Shown here: positions 34,040 through 43,187 of the stretch, piece after piece
Layout: each line of letters begins with the position of its first letter
Numbering within the stretch: position 1 is the stretch's first letter
Assembly: GCA_020636105.1 (NCBI GenBank)
Contig: JACJYL010000001.1
Coordinates: 4,231,001 to 4,295,000, forward strand
Source: Lewinellaceae bacterium
GTDB taxonomy: Bacteria; Bacteroidota; Bacteroidia; Chitinophagales; Saprospiraceae
Reading direction: 5' to 3'
DNA length: 64,000 nt
Position numbers and translations under genes: made by a program
The notes under the pieces: model-generated
Databases searched by the model: none
Seen by the model: only the letters and a program-made list of their open reading frames with translations
What the model was told of the DNA's origin: nothing

Positions 34040-34990
34040 ATGCAAAAATTCATCAGTGTAAAAGATGCCGGCAACCTGGAATCATTGCTGAAACTGGCCC
34101 TTGAAGTCAAAGGAAATCCTTTTGGCTATAAAACCTATGGTGAAAATAAAACGCTGGGATTACTCTTTTTTAACCCGAGCCTGCGTACCCGGCTGAGTAC
34201 CCAGAAAGCGGCCATGAATCTTGGGATGAATATCATGGTGATGAATTTCAGCCATGATGGATGGGCACTGGAGATGGCTGATGGTACCGTGATGGACCAG
34301 GGCAGCCAGGAGCATGTCAAGGAAGCGGCAGCGGTTATTTCCCAATATTGTGATATTTTGGGCATCAGGACTTTTGCCTCCCTCAAAGATCGGGAGGAGG
34401 ATTACCAGGAGGAAGTGATCAATAAATTCATTCAAAATGCAACAGTTCCTGTCATTTCCCTCGAAAGCGCCACTTTGCACCCGCTCCAATCTTTTGCGGA
34501 TTTGATTACCATTGAAACACTCAAGACCGTCAAAAGACCGAAAGTTGTTTTGACCTGGGCGCCTCATCCCAGGGCATTGCCCCAGGCGGTAGCCAATTCC
34601 TTTGCAGAATGGATGGCCCGCTCAGAAGTTGAGTTGGTGATAGCCAACCCGGAAGGATTTGACCTGTCCCCTGAGTTTACCAAGGGCGTTAAAGTATTAC
34701 ACCACCAGGAGGAAGCCCTGGCCGGTGCGGATTTTGTTTATACCAAAAACTGGTCTTCCTATGAAAATTACGGAAGCATAGGAAAAGGTTATAACCATTG
34801 GATGATGACCAATCAGAAAATGGATTTGACCCATAGCGGAAAATTCATGCATTGCCTTCCCGTCAGGAGAAATGTGGTGGTTGCCGATGAGGTGTTGGAC
34901 GGCCCGGATTCCCTGGTTTTGGAACAAGCCAATAACAGAACTTTTGCCGCACAAACTGTTTTACTCAAAATGCTTCAGCATGGGAAATAA
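34040..34990 (+). CDS. argF': N-acylornithine carbamoyltransferase (argF')
   Basis: This 316-residue transcarbamylase has the carbamoyl phosphate loop SLRTRLSTQKAA (about 47-58), the HPLQSFADL block and HCLPVRRN near the C-terminus, and lacks the ornithine-binding pattern of ordinary ArgF. It is similar to the Bacteroides N-succinylornithine enzyme and to Xanthomonas N-acetylornithine carbamoyltransferase. The selector residue is Pro in the former (position 90) and Glu in the latter; here it is Gln90 in DQGSQEHVKEA, so the acyl group used is uncertain. argE follows to remove it. argB overlaps the 3' end by 11 bases. The comparison is from memory of the two reference proteins. Confidence 0.88.
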   Translation: MQKFISVKDAGNLESLLKLALEVKGNPFGYKTYGENKTLGLLFFNPSLRTRLSTQKAAMNLGMNIMVMNFSHDGWALEMADGTVMDQGSQEHVKEAAAVISQYCDILGIRTFASLKDREEDYQEEVINKFIQNATVPVISLESATLHPLQSFADLITIETLKTVKRPKVVLTWAPHPRALPQAVANSFAEWMARSEVELVIANPEGFDLSPEFTKGVKVLHHQEEALAGADFVYTKNWSSYENYGSIGKGYNHWMMTNQKMDLTHSGKFMHCLPVRRNVVVADEVLDGPDSLVLEQANNRTFAAQTVLLKMLQHGK

Positions 34991-35759
34991 ACTCCGCATC
35001 GTTAAAATAGGGGGCAACATCATCGATGATCCTCAAAAACTGGAAGATTTTTTGGTTGATTTTGCCCTGCTGACAGGACCAAAAATCCTGGTTCACGGAG
35101 GCGGGAAACTGGCTACTCAGCTCAGTAAAAAACTCGGGGTGGAAACCCAAATGGTTGACGGAAGAAGGATTACCACCTCTGAGGATCTGGATATTGTGGT
35201 CATGGTTTACGCCGGTTTGATCAATAAAAAAATAGTGGCCGGTTTACAGGGGAAAGGCTGCAACGCAATAGGCCTTTCCGGTGCCGACGCCGAATGCCTC
35301 CGGGCTTCAAAGCGACCGGTAAACCCCATAGATTTTGGTTGGGTAGGCGATATCGAATCGGTCAATGTACCTTCCATCCGGCTTTTTCTGGATGCAGGAT
35401 TCACTCCCGTTTTTTGTGCCATAAGCCACGACAGCAAGGGCCATCTGCTGAATACCAATGCGGATACCATCGCTTCGGAGCTGGCCATAGGAATGAGCGG
35501 CCATTTTGAAACGGAGCTGATCTATTGTTTTGAAAAAAAAGGTGTACTCGAAAATGTGGAGGATGATGAATCGGTCATCCCGCACATCAATACGGCCCGT
35601 TACCGGGAACTGAAGGAAAGCGGCGCGATACACAAAGGCATGCTTCCCAAAATGGAAAATTGTTTTCATGCCCTGGAAAAAAAAGTTTACAGGGTGACCA
35701 TCGGCAGCCCCGAAGTGCTTAAACCCGGGAACCGGTTGTTTACTACTTTAACGTTGTAA
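34980..35759 (+). CDS. argB: Acetylglutamate kinase
   Basis: ArgB phosphorylates N-acylglutamate with ATP. The 259-residue amino acid kinase has KIGGNIIDD at the start, LVHGGGKLATQLSKKLG (about 38-54, the substrate and phosphate loop), GLSGADAECLRA and TNADTIASELAI near the C-terminus. The frame is open upstream to 34872 within argF', but the ATG at 34980, which overlaps the argF' stop by 11 bases, gives the family N-terminus. A subtype with low arginine sensitivity cannot be told from sequence. One base separates its stop from argE. Confidence 0.95.
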   Translation: MGNKLRIVKIGGNIIDDPQKLEDFLVDFALLTGPKILVHGGGKLATQLSKKLGVETQMVDGRRITTSEDLDIVVMVYAGLINKKIVAGLQGKGCNAIGLSGADAECLRASKRPVNPIDFGWVGDIESVNVPSIRLFLDAGFTPVFCAISHDSKGHLLNTNADTIASELAIGMSGHFETELIYCFEKKGVLENVEDDESVIPHINTARYRELKESGAIHKGMLPKMENCFHALEKKVYRVTIGSPEVLKPGNRLFTTLTL

Positions 35760-35760
35760 T

Positions 35761-36822
35761 ATGAATACGGACTTTTTATTTCCAAAGGCGGTGGAATTGC
35801 TCAAAGCATTGATCCGTACTCCTTCCTTTTCAGGGGAAGAAGACCAGACCGCCCTGCTGATCAGTCGGTGGCTGGAGGATTTCGGCATTCGCTTTCATCG
35901 TTCCGGGAATAATGTTTGGGCACTCAACCAACATTTTGATCCGCTAAAACCTTCAATACTCCTCAATTCTCATCACGATACCGTTAAGCCCAATCAAGCT
36001 TATACCAATGATCCTTTTGAAGCAAAAGTAGAAGACGGCAAACTTTTCGGACTGGGCAGCAATGATGCAGGGGGCTGCCTGGTGGCTTTGATGGCCCTTT
36101 TTGTGTATTTTTACGAACAAAAAGAGTTGAAATACAACCTCATCCTGGCGGCAACGGCAGAAGAAGAAAATTCAGGAGATCGTGGTATCCGAAGCCTATT
36201 GTCCGATCTGCCGGCCATCGATTTTGCAGTAGTGGGGGAGCCTACAGCAATGCAACTAGCCATTGCCGAAAAAGGACTGCTGGTGATTGACGGTTATGCG
36301 GAGGGCATATCAGGCCATGCCGCGCACGACAATACCGATAATGCCATTTACCGGGCGCTGGAAGATATTCAGTGGATCAGGAATTATCATTTTCCAAAAG
36401 TGTCCGAAACATTAGGGAAAGTAAAGATGAGTGTCACTCAGATCGATGCCGGTTCCCAGCATAACGTGGTTCCGGCAGCCTGTCATTTCGTGGTGGATGT
36501 TCGCGTGAATGAAGCCTATACCAATGAAGCCGTTTTCGAGGTGATTGATGCGCATACCCAAAGCAGGATGGTGGCCCGGTCTTTCCGGTTGAAGTCCTCC
36601 TCCATTCCTGTGGATCATCCCATTGTCCAGGCAGGGATTCGGTTGGGACGCAAAACTTATGGTTCTCCTACGCTTTCTGACCAGGCTAATTTGAACTGTC
36701 CTTCTTTAAAAATCGGGCCCGGCGTTTCGTCCCGTTCCCACAGCGCCAATGAATTTATCTATTTGGCAGAAATCAGGGAAGGTATCGAAGGGTATATAAA
36801 AATATTTGATCAGATTTTATAA
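35761..36822 (+). CDS. argE: Acetylornithine deacetylase (M20 family)
   Basis: ArgE removes the acyl group; with a carbamoyltransferase that works on N-acylornithine, its natural substrate should be N-acylcitrulline. The 353-residue M20 metallohydrolase shows LNSHHDTVKP (metal ligand His, Asp), GLGSNDAGGCLVALMA (bridging Asp), AATAEEENSGDRG with the catalytic Glu and EFIYLAEIREG near the end. The lid domain with GHAAHDNTDNAIY is present. It starts 1 bp after argB and ends 12 bp before argH. Dipeptidase-like activity is the alternative. Confidence 0.9.
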   Translation: MNTDFLFPKAVELLKALIRTPSFSGEEDQTALLISRWLEDFGIRFHRSGNNVWALNQHFDPLKPSILLNSHHDTVKPNQAYTNDPFEAKVEDGKLFGLGSNDAGGCLVALMALFVYFYEQKELKYNLILAATAEEENSGDRGIRSLLSDLPAIDFAVVGEPTAMQLAIAEKGLLVIDGYAEGISGHAAHDNTDNAIYRALEDIQWIRNYHFPKVSETLGKVKMSVTQIDAGSQHNVVPAACHFVVDVRVNEAYTNEAVFEVIDAHTQSRMVARSFRLKSSSIPVDHPIVQAGIRLGRKTYGSPTLSDQANLNCPSLKIGPGVSSRSHSANEFIYLAEIREGIEGYIKIFDQIL

Positions 36823-36834
36823 AAAAATAACCGC

Positions 36835-38118
36835 ATGAAACTTTGGGATAAAGGGTATACTACGGATAATATTGTAGAGCGATTTACCGTAGGAAAAGAC
36901 CGGGTGCTGGATTTGAAGCTGGCCCCGTATGATGTACAGGGAAATGTCGCTCATGCCAAAATGCTTCACCACATCGGAATATTGAATGAAGCAGAACTCA
37001 ACGATATACTCAAAGGCCTGGCCGAGATTGGTCAGACGATCGAGGACGGGACCTTCACCATCGAAGACGAGTTTGAGGATGTGCACAGCAAGATCGAATT
37101 TGAGCTGGTGAAAAGGATAGGAGAAGCCGGCAAAAAAATCCATACCGCCCGTTCCCGAAACGATCAGGTGCTGGTGGATATGCACCTGTATGTCAAAGAT
37201 GAATTATGGCATATAAAAGCCCTGGTGCGCATCCTTTTTGAAAGATTGATCGGGTTGAGCGAGCAGCACAAAGATGTGCTCATGCCCGGTTATACGCACA
37301 CACAGGTGGCTATGCCTTCCTCGTTCGGCTTGTGGTTTGCCGCTTATGCGGAAAGTCTCATCGATGATCTCATTTTGCTGAACGCGGCCTTTAAGATCAG
37401 TGATCAAAATCCATTGGGTTCTGCAGCGGGCTTTGGCTCTTCTTTTCCTATCAACAGGACCATGACGACGGAACTCCTTGGGTTTGAAACCATGAAATAC
37501 AATGTGGTGGCCGCCCAGATGAGCCGGGGGAAGCTTGAAAAAACGACCGCTTACGCACTGTCTTCAGTGGCGGGAACCCTTTCGAAACTGGCGACTGACG
37601 TATGTCTGTACATGAACCAGAATTTTAATTTCATAGGATTTCCGAAAGAGCTGACTACCGGTTCCAGCATAATGCCTCATAAACAAAACCCCGATGTGTT
37701 TGAGTTGATCAGGGCAAAAAGCAATAAGATCCAGAACCTGCCTTCGGAGATTATGATGATCACGAATAATCTTATCAGCGGGTATCACCGTGATTTTCAA
37801 CTGCTCAAAGAGAACTTCATGGAAGCCATTGATGCGTTGAAAGACAATCTTGAAGTGACAGAATTCATGCTTCGGCACATACAGGTCAAAGAGGATATTA
37901 TGGAGAAAGACATTTACGATTACCTGTACAGCGTTGAAGAGGTCAATAAACTGGTGATGGCAGGGATAACCTTCAGGGATGCCTACAAAATAGTGGGTCG
38001 CGACATCCTGGGAGGTGACTTTAAACCTGATAAAACGGTTTCCCATACGCACGAGGGGAGTATTGGACATTTGTGTTTGAACGAGATAAAAATTAAATTT
38101 GAGAAAAACTTTCAATAG
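36835..38118 (+). CDS. argH: Argininosuccinate lyase
   Basis: ArgH splits argininosuccinate to arginine and fumarate, the last step. The 427-residue protein of the fumarase/aspartase superfamily shows HTARSRNDQV (about 102-111), MPGYTHTQVA and the signature loop GSSIMPHKQNPD (about 280-291) with the catalytic Ser. Length is a little short of the usual 450-460. It ends the operon; no strong terminator was found in the 23 bases before the next gene, so read-through into the DinB-cupin gene is possible. Confidence 0.95.
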   Translation: MKLWDKGYTTDNIVERFTVGKDRVLDLKLAPYDVQGNVAHAKMLHHIGILNEAELNDILKGLAEIGQTIEDGTFTIEDEFEDVHSKIEFELVKRIGEAGKKIHTARSRNDQVLVDMHLYVKDELWHIKALVRILFERLIGLSEQHKDVLMPGYTHTQVAMPSSFGLWFAAYAESLIDDLILLNAAFKISDQNPLGSAAGFGSSFPINRTMTTELLGFETMKYNVVAAQMSRGKLEKTTAYALSSVAGTLSKLATDVCLYMNQNFNFIGFPKELTTGSSIMPHKQNPDVFELIRAKSNKIQNLPSEIMMITNNLISGYHRDFQLLKENFMEAIDALKDNLEVTEFMLRHIQVKEDIMEKDIYDYLYSVEEVNKLVMAGITFRDAYKIVGRDILGGDFKPDKTVSHTHEGSIGHLCLNEIKIKFEKNFQ

Positions 38119-38141
38119 TTCAATCAATTAAAACCAAACCC

Positions 38142-38906
38142 ATGCACCAGCGTATCCATCGAAACATTCGTCGCCTAAAGGATCAGATCCATGAAATTCC
38201 GGTAGAACAACTCACCTTCAAACCGACTCCGGAAAAATGGTCCAGGAAGGAGATATTGGGTCACCTGATCGATTCGGCATTGAATAACCTGAAGCGGTTT
38301 TTATCCATTTTGCATTCCTATAAAAACTACGATGTCAGGCCCTACGATCAGGATTACCTGGTTAAGGTCAATCAGTACCAGGCGGCTGATATCGATCACC
38401 TGGTGAATCTTTGGCAATCGCTGAATCAGCAGATCAGTAACATTGTGAAAGAAATTCCGGTCAAAAAACTGGAGCAGGACGTTTTTGTCAATGAAACCGA
38501 AAAAGCGAGCTTTGAATGGCTGATCGGCAATTACATCGATCACATGGAGCACCACCTGGCGCAGATTTTGTCCGTGGAAGGTATTCCACCCAAATATTTC
38601 TTGACCACTGAAGAGGCTATATCGGCTCTGGAACAGTCGGCACCAAAACCCTTTGTCACCATGCTCCGACACGGTGAATTGGAAGTCGAATATTACAAAC
38701 CTGAAAAAGTGGATAAACAGTTGCCGCACGATAAGGACGAATTGTACGTGATCGCCAGTGGTACGGGTGAGTTTGTCCGAGAAGAAGATCGCTATCCAAT
38801 AAAGGAAAAGGACGTACTTTTTGTCAAAGCCGGACAGGCGCATCGTTTTGAAAATTTTACCGATGATTTTGCCACCTGGGTTATTTTTTACGGGTTAAAA
38901 AGGTGA
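38142..38906 (+). CDS. DinB-cupin fusion protein
   Basis: This 254-residue protein joins two folds. Residues 1-150 are a DinB/YfiT four-helix bundle with HLID (His41) and DHMEHHL (His134, His138), the usual three-histidine metal site. Residues 168-254 are a cupin beta barrel, with DELYVIASGTGEF and AGQAHRFENF (His234). DinB-like enzymes include thiol-dependent transferases, and cupins often bind the substrate or a metal; the combination suggests a two-step enzyme on a small molecule. Which thiol would be used is unknown. It lies 23 bp after argH and may be in the same transcript. Confidence 0.82.
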   Translation: MHQRIHRNIRRLKDQIHEIPVEQLTFKPTPEKWSRKEILGHLIDSALNNLKRFLSILHSYKNYDVRPYDQDYLVKVNQYQAADIDHLVNLWQSLNQQISNIVKEIPVKKLEQDVFVNETEKASFEWLIGNYIDHMEHHLAQILSVEGIPPKYFLTTEEAISALEQSAPKPFVTMLRHGELEVEYYKPEKVDKQLPHDKDELYVIASGTGEFVREEDRYPIKEKDVLFVKAGQAHRFENFTDDFATWVIFYGLKR

Positions 38907-39146
38907 TCTGTTGATAGGTTTATTTTTTGATGGTATGATGCTGCGATATTTTTCATTCCAATCAGATTTCAACGCATTTCTTTGATATTTTTGTTGTACG
39001 CTTCCATTTCTGCGATTTTCTGCGTAATCTGCGAGCGTTATTTATGATTTTTATGCTGAAACTTCCTCATTGTAATAAGCATTAAAACAAAAAACGCAAT
39101 ATTTTTAGAGCAGATTTCCATTTTTATAATAAATTGATACCTGATC

Positions 39147-39440
39147 ATGAGTTTGGAAAAAATCATCACCTTACATCCTGATGGCGGCAAGGGAGCTATA
39201 TTGCCGCAGGATCTTTATGAGCAATTAAAAGAAGCCATTATTATGCCTTTCCTTTCCTACCCGGAGATCAGGGATGCCGATATTGAAGCGCATGCCTCTA
39301 AAAATATCGAAGGCGAGCTGGAAGGTAAAAAAGCCTGGTACATCGAAATAGTCAAACAGGATTTGCTTGCGAGAGATGCCCTGGAGTACGTACCCGGTGA
39401 AGAAGATAAAACCTTGCGACTTAAGATCCTCTTTTGCTAA
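39147..39440 (+). CDS. Conserved-looking small protein of unknown function
   Basis: This 97-residue protein has no signal peptide or membrane segment. It opens with KIITLHPDGGKGAILPQDLY, has an acidic helical middle (IRDADIEAHASKNIEG) and ends with KTLRLKILFC. Codon use matches its neighbours and no frame on the other strand is better. I do not recognise the family. The 240 bp before it hold no clear promoter; a short stretch with repeated TCTGCG (39010-39035) is present. Confidence 0.55.
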   Translation: MSLEKIITLHPDGGKGAILPQDLYEQLKEAIIMPFLSYPEIRDADIEAHASKNIEGELEGKKAWYIEIVKQDLLARDALEYVPGEEDKTLRLKILFC

Positions 39441-39554
39441 AACCATATTCTCTTAAGGAAACAATTCAACAATTCAACAATGCGAGAATTCATCAATATA
39501 AATAATTGACTTCATTCATGTATTCTCTCATTCATGCATTCAAAAAAAACACCC

Positions 39555-41126
39555 ATGGATTACGGCATTCTATCCCTTGTTCCCCCTGTAATTGCCATTA
39601 TTCTGGCCATTTATACCCGGCAGGTTTTCGTCTCCCTGCTTTTTGGGATATGGCTCGGCTGGCTGGTCTTGACCGGATTACCACTGGAAGCAGGCTCGGG
39701 CTCTTTTAATCCCGGAGATATCGGATTTTTTGAAGGCTTATGGCGGGTAGTCCGCCCTTCGAATCTCTGGAAAGGTTCCATGAATACCATACAGGCGTTG
39801 GTGGATGTTTTTAAGGATGCCGGCAATACCCGAACCATCATGTTTTCAGCTTTAGTGGGCGCTTTGATCCTGTTCATCCAAAGGTCTGGAGGAGTGGAAG
39901 GATTTATTTTGCGCATCAACAGATTTTTGGAAAAATACGAAAAGAAACAATCAGGTAATAGCAGGGTGGTGGTACAGTTTTTGGCCTGGCTTACGGGACT
40001 GTTCATTTTTGTGGAGTCGAGTATTTCGGTGCTTACTGTTGGCGCCTTGTATCGCCCGGTATTTGACAAATTAAAGATATCGCGTGAAAAGCTGGCTTAT
40101 ATTGCCGATTCGAGTTCGGCTCCTTCTTCCATCATCTTGCCTTTCAATGGTTGGGGCGCCTTTATCATGGGGTTGCTGGCCACCGATTTTGTCAATCCCT
40201 TTGGCGTGATGATGACGGCCATGAAATACAATTTTTATCCATTCCTGGCGCTGTTAATGGTGCTGGTCATCATTTTTACGAAAAAAGATTTTGGTCCGAT
40301 GGCCAAAGCGGAAAAGCGTGCCCGCGAGGAGGGTAAGTTGCTGGCCGACGGTGCCCAGCCAATGATTTCAGAGGAACTTACAGAAGTAAAAACCAAGGAA
40401 GGCGTTATTCCTCGGTCTAGGAATATGGTTTTTCCCATCGCTCTTATGGTGCTGATGATGCCTGTCATGCTGATTTACACCGGTTGGGGGGCCACCATGG
40501 AACACATGCCGGAAGCTTCGGTTTGGAGTAAGGTGTTTTTTGCCATTGGCAACGGTTCCGGTTCCACTTCTGTGTTGACTGCCGTATTGGTTTCCTTGAT
40601 TTCCACCATGTTCTTTTACGGTGCTCAGGGCATCATGAAAATGAAAGAGATGGTGGATCTGACACTCAAGGGCATTGGCGGTTTGATCCCTCTGGCCCTT
40701 CTGATGCTTTTTGCGTTCGCCATCAGCAGCCTCTGTAAAAATGAATTGGGAACGGGTCAGTATGTGGCCAGTGTAGCGCAACAATGGTTGTCGCCTGCCC
40801 TGGTGCCTTTCCTGGTATTTGTGGTCAGTTGTTTCATCGCCTTCTCCACGGGAACCTCCTGGGGGACTTTTGCCATCATGATGGCCATAGCCGTCCCCAT
40901 GGCCAAAGAGATGGACACTAATGTTTATATGGCCATCGCAGCCGTTATGGGCGGGGGTGTTTTCGGCGACCACTGCTCTCCCATTTCCGACACCACCATT
41001 CTATCATCCATGGCTTCCGCTTCGGATCACATCGATCATGTGCGGACACAGTTGCCCTATGCATTGGTCGTCGGAGGGGTTACGGCGATTTTTTACCTGG
41101 TGATTGGGTTCATTGCGCATGGGTAG
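39555..41126 (+). CDS. Na+/H+ antiporter, NhaC family
   Basis: This 523-residue protein has about 11-12 membrane helices and fits NhaC: PPVIAIILAIYTRQVFVSLL at the start, FIFVESSISVLTVGALYRP, SSSAPSSIILPFNGWGAFI and the strongly conserved late block FSTGTSWGTFAIMM and GGGVFGDHCSPISDTTIL. It exchanges sodium for protons at the inner membrane. With the Na+-NQR pump in the same window it fits a sodium-based membrane economy, although they are not in one operon. The start is placed at 39555; an ATG seven codons earlier (39534) is also possible. Confidence 0.9.
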   Translation: MDYGILSLVPPVIAIILAIYTRQVFVSLLFGIWLGWLVLTGLPLEAGSGSFNPGDIGFFEGLWRVVRPSNLWKGSMNTIQALVDVFKDAGNTRTIMFSALVGALILFIQRSGGVEGFILRINRFLEKYEKKQSGNSRVVVQFLAWLTGLFIFVESSISVLTVGALYRPVFDKLKISREKLAYIADSSSAPSSIILPFNGWGAFIMGLLATDFVNPFGVMMTAMKYNFYPFLALLMVLVIIFTKKDFGPMAKAEKRAREEGKLLADGAQPMISEELTEVKTKEGVIPRSRNMVFPIALMVLMMPVMLIYTGWGATMEHMPEASVWSKVFFAIGNGSGSTSVLTAVLVSLISTMFFYGAQGIMKMKEMVDLTLKGIGGLIPLALLMLFAFAISSLCKNELGTGQYVASVAQQWLSPALVPFLVFVVSCFIAFSTGTSWGTFAIMMAIAVPMAKEMDTNVYMAIAAVMGGGVFGDHCSPISDTTILSSMASASDHIDHVRTQLPYALVVGGVTAIFYLVIGFIAHG

Positions 41127-41157
41127 TATTTAAATCGGGCGTTTGTGGATGGGGACA

Positions 41158-41200
41158 GTTCCAAATGGTTTCAGGTTGTTTCAAATGGTTCCAGATGGTC
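41158..41200 (+). repeat. Degenerate 10-bp tandem repeat
   Basis: Four decamers stand in line: GTTCCAAATG, GTTTCAGGTT, GTTTCAAATG and GTTCCAGATG (41158-41197), then a partial GTCCCTG. The unit reads like GTTyCArATG. It lies 30 bp after the antiporter gene and seems to be non-coding. Confidence 0.55.
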
Positions 41201-41748
41201 CCTGCACTGTGTGTACGTGGATCTCTCTTCGGTCGATTTCAGAGAGGGCTTTTAAATTCGGGGATTAACGGGTGAATCCTTGGCCGGGTTTGTTGATGAT
41301 GTGCCCGGATTTGGGCAATAAGAGCGTATTGGATCCAGGCTGAAAGCCTGTCCCCGGGCGTCATCAGTCAGGCTGCCACCATCGGCATTTTTGGAATAGC
41401 TTTGGAGGCAGGGGAATATCGGAGAATGCCAAAAACCTTTACATTAGATAAGCCAATTAGTGATTTGTAAACGTGAATCATCAAGGAGGTCAAGCCTTCT
41501 GTTTTGGGAACGCAAATTTTTTTAACAAAAAATACCCGGTCTGGATAGTTTTGTGGAGGGAAACGGGGTTTTTTGATAAAAAAAGGTTATATTTATAAGG
41601 AGAAAATGAACGTAAAAAACATTGCGTAGCCGCCATAATTCGATTAGTACAAAATCTGTATAGTTTAAAGCTATCATTAATTTCATCCACTTACTTAGTG
41701 AGATGCCACCTCCAAAAAAAAAAAATTTAATTTATAAATTTTACGAAA
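41201..41748. other. Long gene-free stretch with a hairpin and a possible gene remnant
   Basis: No intact gene is seen in these 548 bases. A frame of 56 codons without start (41300-41470) has natural-looking composition (for example QAATIGIFGIALEAG) and may be the tail of a decayed gene. CAGGCT-GAA-AGCCTG (41336-41350) forms a tight hairpin within it. ATG at 41606, with AAGGAG eight bases upstream, opens only seven codons. The last 50 bases are A-rich and probably hold the promoter of the next gene. Confidence 0.35.
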
Positions 41749-42624
41749 ATGGAAAATAACACTAAATCGATTATGGGATTAGCAGCCGTTTTACTTCTGT
41801 TTGCAATCGGCTGGGGTATTTACCAATCTTCTATCAAGCAGGAAAAAGTCCGCACTATTAAAAAGCTCGACACAAAAGTAGTTTTATTGGAAAATCAGAG
41901 AGATTCCCTGAAAATCAAGGTTGACAGTCTGGAGAAAATTTACGCACAGGTCTCGAAGGACTATGTGGTTTTGGAAAATGCCATTGACAATGCCAAAAAG
42001 GAAATTCGACAGAAAGAAGCGATGATCAGAAGCCTTAAAAAAGGTACTTCTGCTGAGATTGACAGCCTGACCAAAAAAGTGGAAGGAATGCTGTCTACTC
42101 AAAAGGGTCTACTTGTTACTATCGAAGAATTGGATGCAGAAAAATCGAGTCTTTTGACCAGGGTGAATGTGGCACGAGAGGAAATGAATAGCCTGAGTGC
42201 CCGGTTGGATCAAGAGATGTATAACTTGGACAAAGCCCAATTCAAAGGCACCTCTTTCCGGGCAGATATTGAGAAACGGAATGACAAGGTGACGGTAAAA
42301 GCCAGACAAGCACGAGAGGTTATCATTAGCTTTGAGCTTAACGATGTCCCGGAGCGTTTTCATGGCAATCAGCCAATTTACCTGGTTATCACCGACGAAA
42401 AAAGCACTCCGATAACCACCAATACGGCCACCAAAGCAACGGTTGAGATTAACGACAAAAAAATGGAATTGCTGGCTCAGGATGTCAAGGAATTGGATAT
42501 AACAAAGGATCAAAGTATATCCTTCCATTATGAGCCGGATGACAAATTGGTAGCCGGTGTTTATACCGCTAACGTTTATGCTACGATTGGAATATTGGGT
42601 TCGGTGAGTTTTCAATTGAGGTAG
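41749..42624 (+). CDS. Membrane-anchored coiled-coil protein of unknown function
   Basis: This 291-residue protein has one N-terminal membrane helix (IMGLAAVLLLFAIGWGIY, about 8-26), a long coiled coil (about 30-160, with heptads in LLENQRDSLKIKVDSLEKIY and SLTKKVEGMLSTQKGLL) and a C-terminal beta-rich domain (about 180-291: VIISFELNDVPERFHGNQP to GILGSVSFQLR). The layout resembles periplasmic spacer or division-associated proteins in this phylum, but no family was recognised. It probably projects into the periplasm. The gene stands alone between a long intergenic stretch and a DUF2442 gene. Confidence 0.7.
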   Translation: MENNTKSIMGLAAVLLLFAIGWGIYQSSIKQEKVRTIKKLDTKVVLLENQRDSLKIKVDSLEKIYAQVSKDYVVLENAIDNAKKEIRQKEAMIRSLKKGTSAEIDSLTKKVEGMLSTQKGLLVTIEELDAEKSSLLTRVNVAREEMNSLSARLDQEMYNLDKAQFKGTSFRADIEKRNDKVTVKARQAREVIISFELNDVPERFHGNQPIYLVITDEKSTPITTNTATKATVEINDKKMELLAQDVKELDITKDQSISFHYEPDDKLVAGVYTANVYATIGILGSVSFQLR

Positions 42625-42667
42625 CACTCTTTAGAGGAGGAGAAGGAAACCTTTAAAAAGAAATGGT

Positions 42668-42934
42668 ATGAATTTTTTAGCTGAAATACAAGAAGTCCTC
42701 GCGATAGATGTGCGCATCGAGCAGAATAAATTTTATGTCCAACTGGAAGACGGACGGGAGATCGGCGTTCCATACAACTGGTTTTGGCTACTTAACCAGG
42801 CAACGGACGCTGAGCGAAAAGACTGGCGGTTTATAAGTGACAGATACGGCATCCATTGGGAAGTCATTGACGAAGACATCTCCATTGCCGGTATCATTAA
42901 AGGCCATAAAAATCAGGAACCTCCCAGGCCATGA
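42668..42934 (+). CDS. DUF2442 protein
   Basis: This 88-residue protein fits DUF2442: FYVQLEDGREIGVPYNWFWLLNQATDAE in the expected place, followed by DWRFISDRYGIHWEVIDEDISIAG. DUF2442 members are small and often accompany toxin-antitoxin genes (for example beside DUF4160 proteins). No DUF4160 gene is present here, but a PIN-type toxin-antitoxin pair begins 302 bp downstream. Function not established. Confidence 0.85.
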   Translation: MNFLAEIQEVLAIDVRIEQNKFYVQLEDGREIGVPYNWFWLLNQATDAERKDWRFISDRYGIHWEVIDEDISIAGIIKGHKNQEPPRP

Positions 42935-42944
42935 TGCAAAGGCT

Positions 42945-42976
42945 AAAGGACGAAAGGGAACAAGGACAGAAGGATA
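42945..42976 (+). repeat. Degenerate 8-bp purine-rich tandem repeat
   Basis: Four octamers follow one another: AAAGGACG, AAAGGGAA, CAAGGACA and GAAGGATA (42945-42976). The unit is roughly AAAGGAyA. The gap between the DUF2442 gene and the toxin-antitoxin genes (42935-43236) otherwise holds no gene apart from the promoter at 43188. Confidence 0.5.
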
Positions 42977-43187
42977 AATGGTTTACCTTATGATGGCCGG
43001 AATGATGAATGTTACGGATAGGGGCTAGGTCGGATAATTCTAAGTTCGCCGAAACCCTGCGGGTACTTAATAAATAAAAATAGTTCTTTATAAGCTAGAT
43101 ACTACTGATGCACATATTTTCTATCAGGATAGCATCAGATTAACTCTGTCATATTGTAATTGGCATAGGCGGGATATAAAAAAAGAT

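Noticed and set aside
40368..40973. 201-codon minus-strand frame opposite the NhaC gene
   Set aside because: Very rich in His, Gln and Arg as expected for an antisense shadow of a membrane-protein gene; no motif.
41606..41629. ATG with AAGGAG upstream opening seven codons (MNVKNIA)
   Set aside because: Too short to judge and 120 bp away from the next gene; no Arg-, His- or similar codon run that would suggest a leader.
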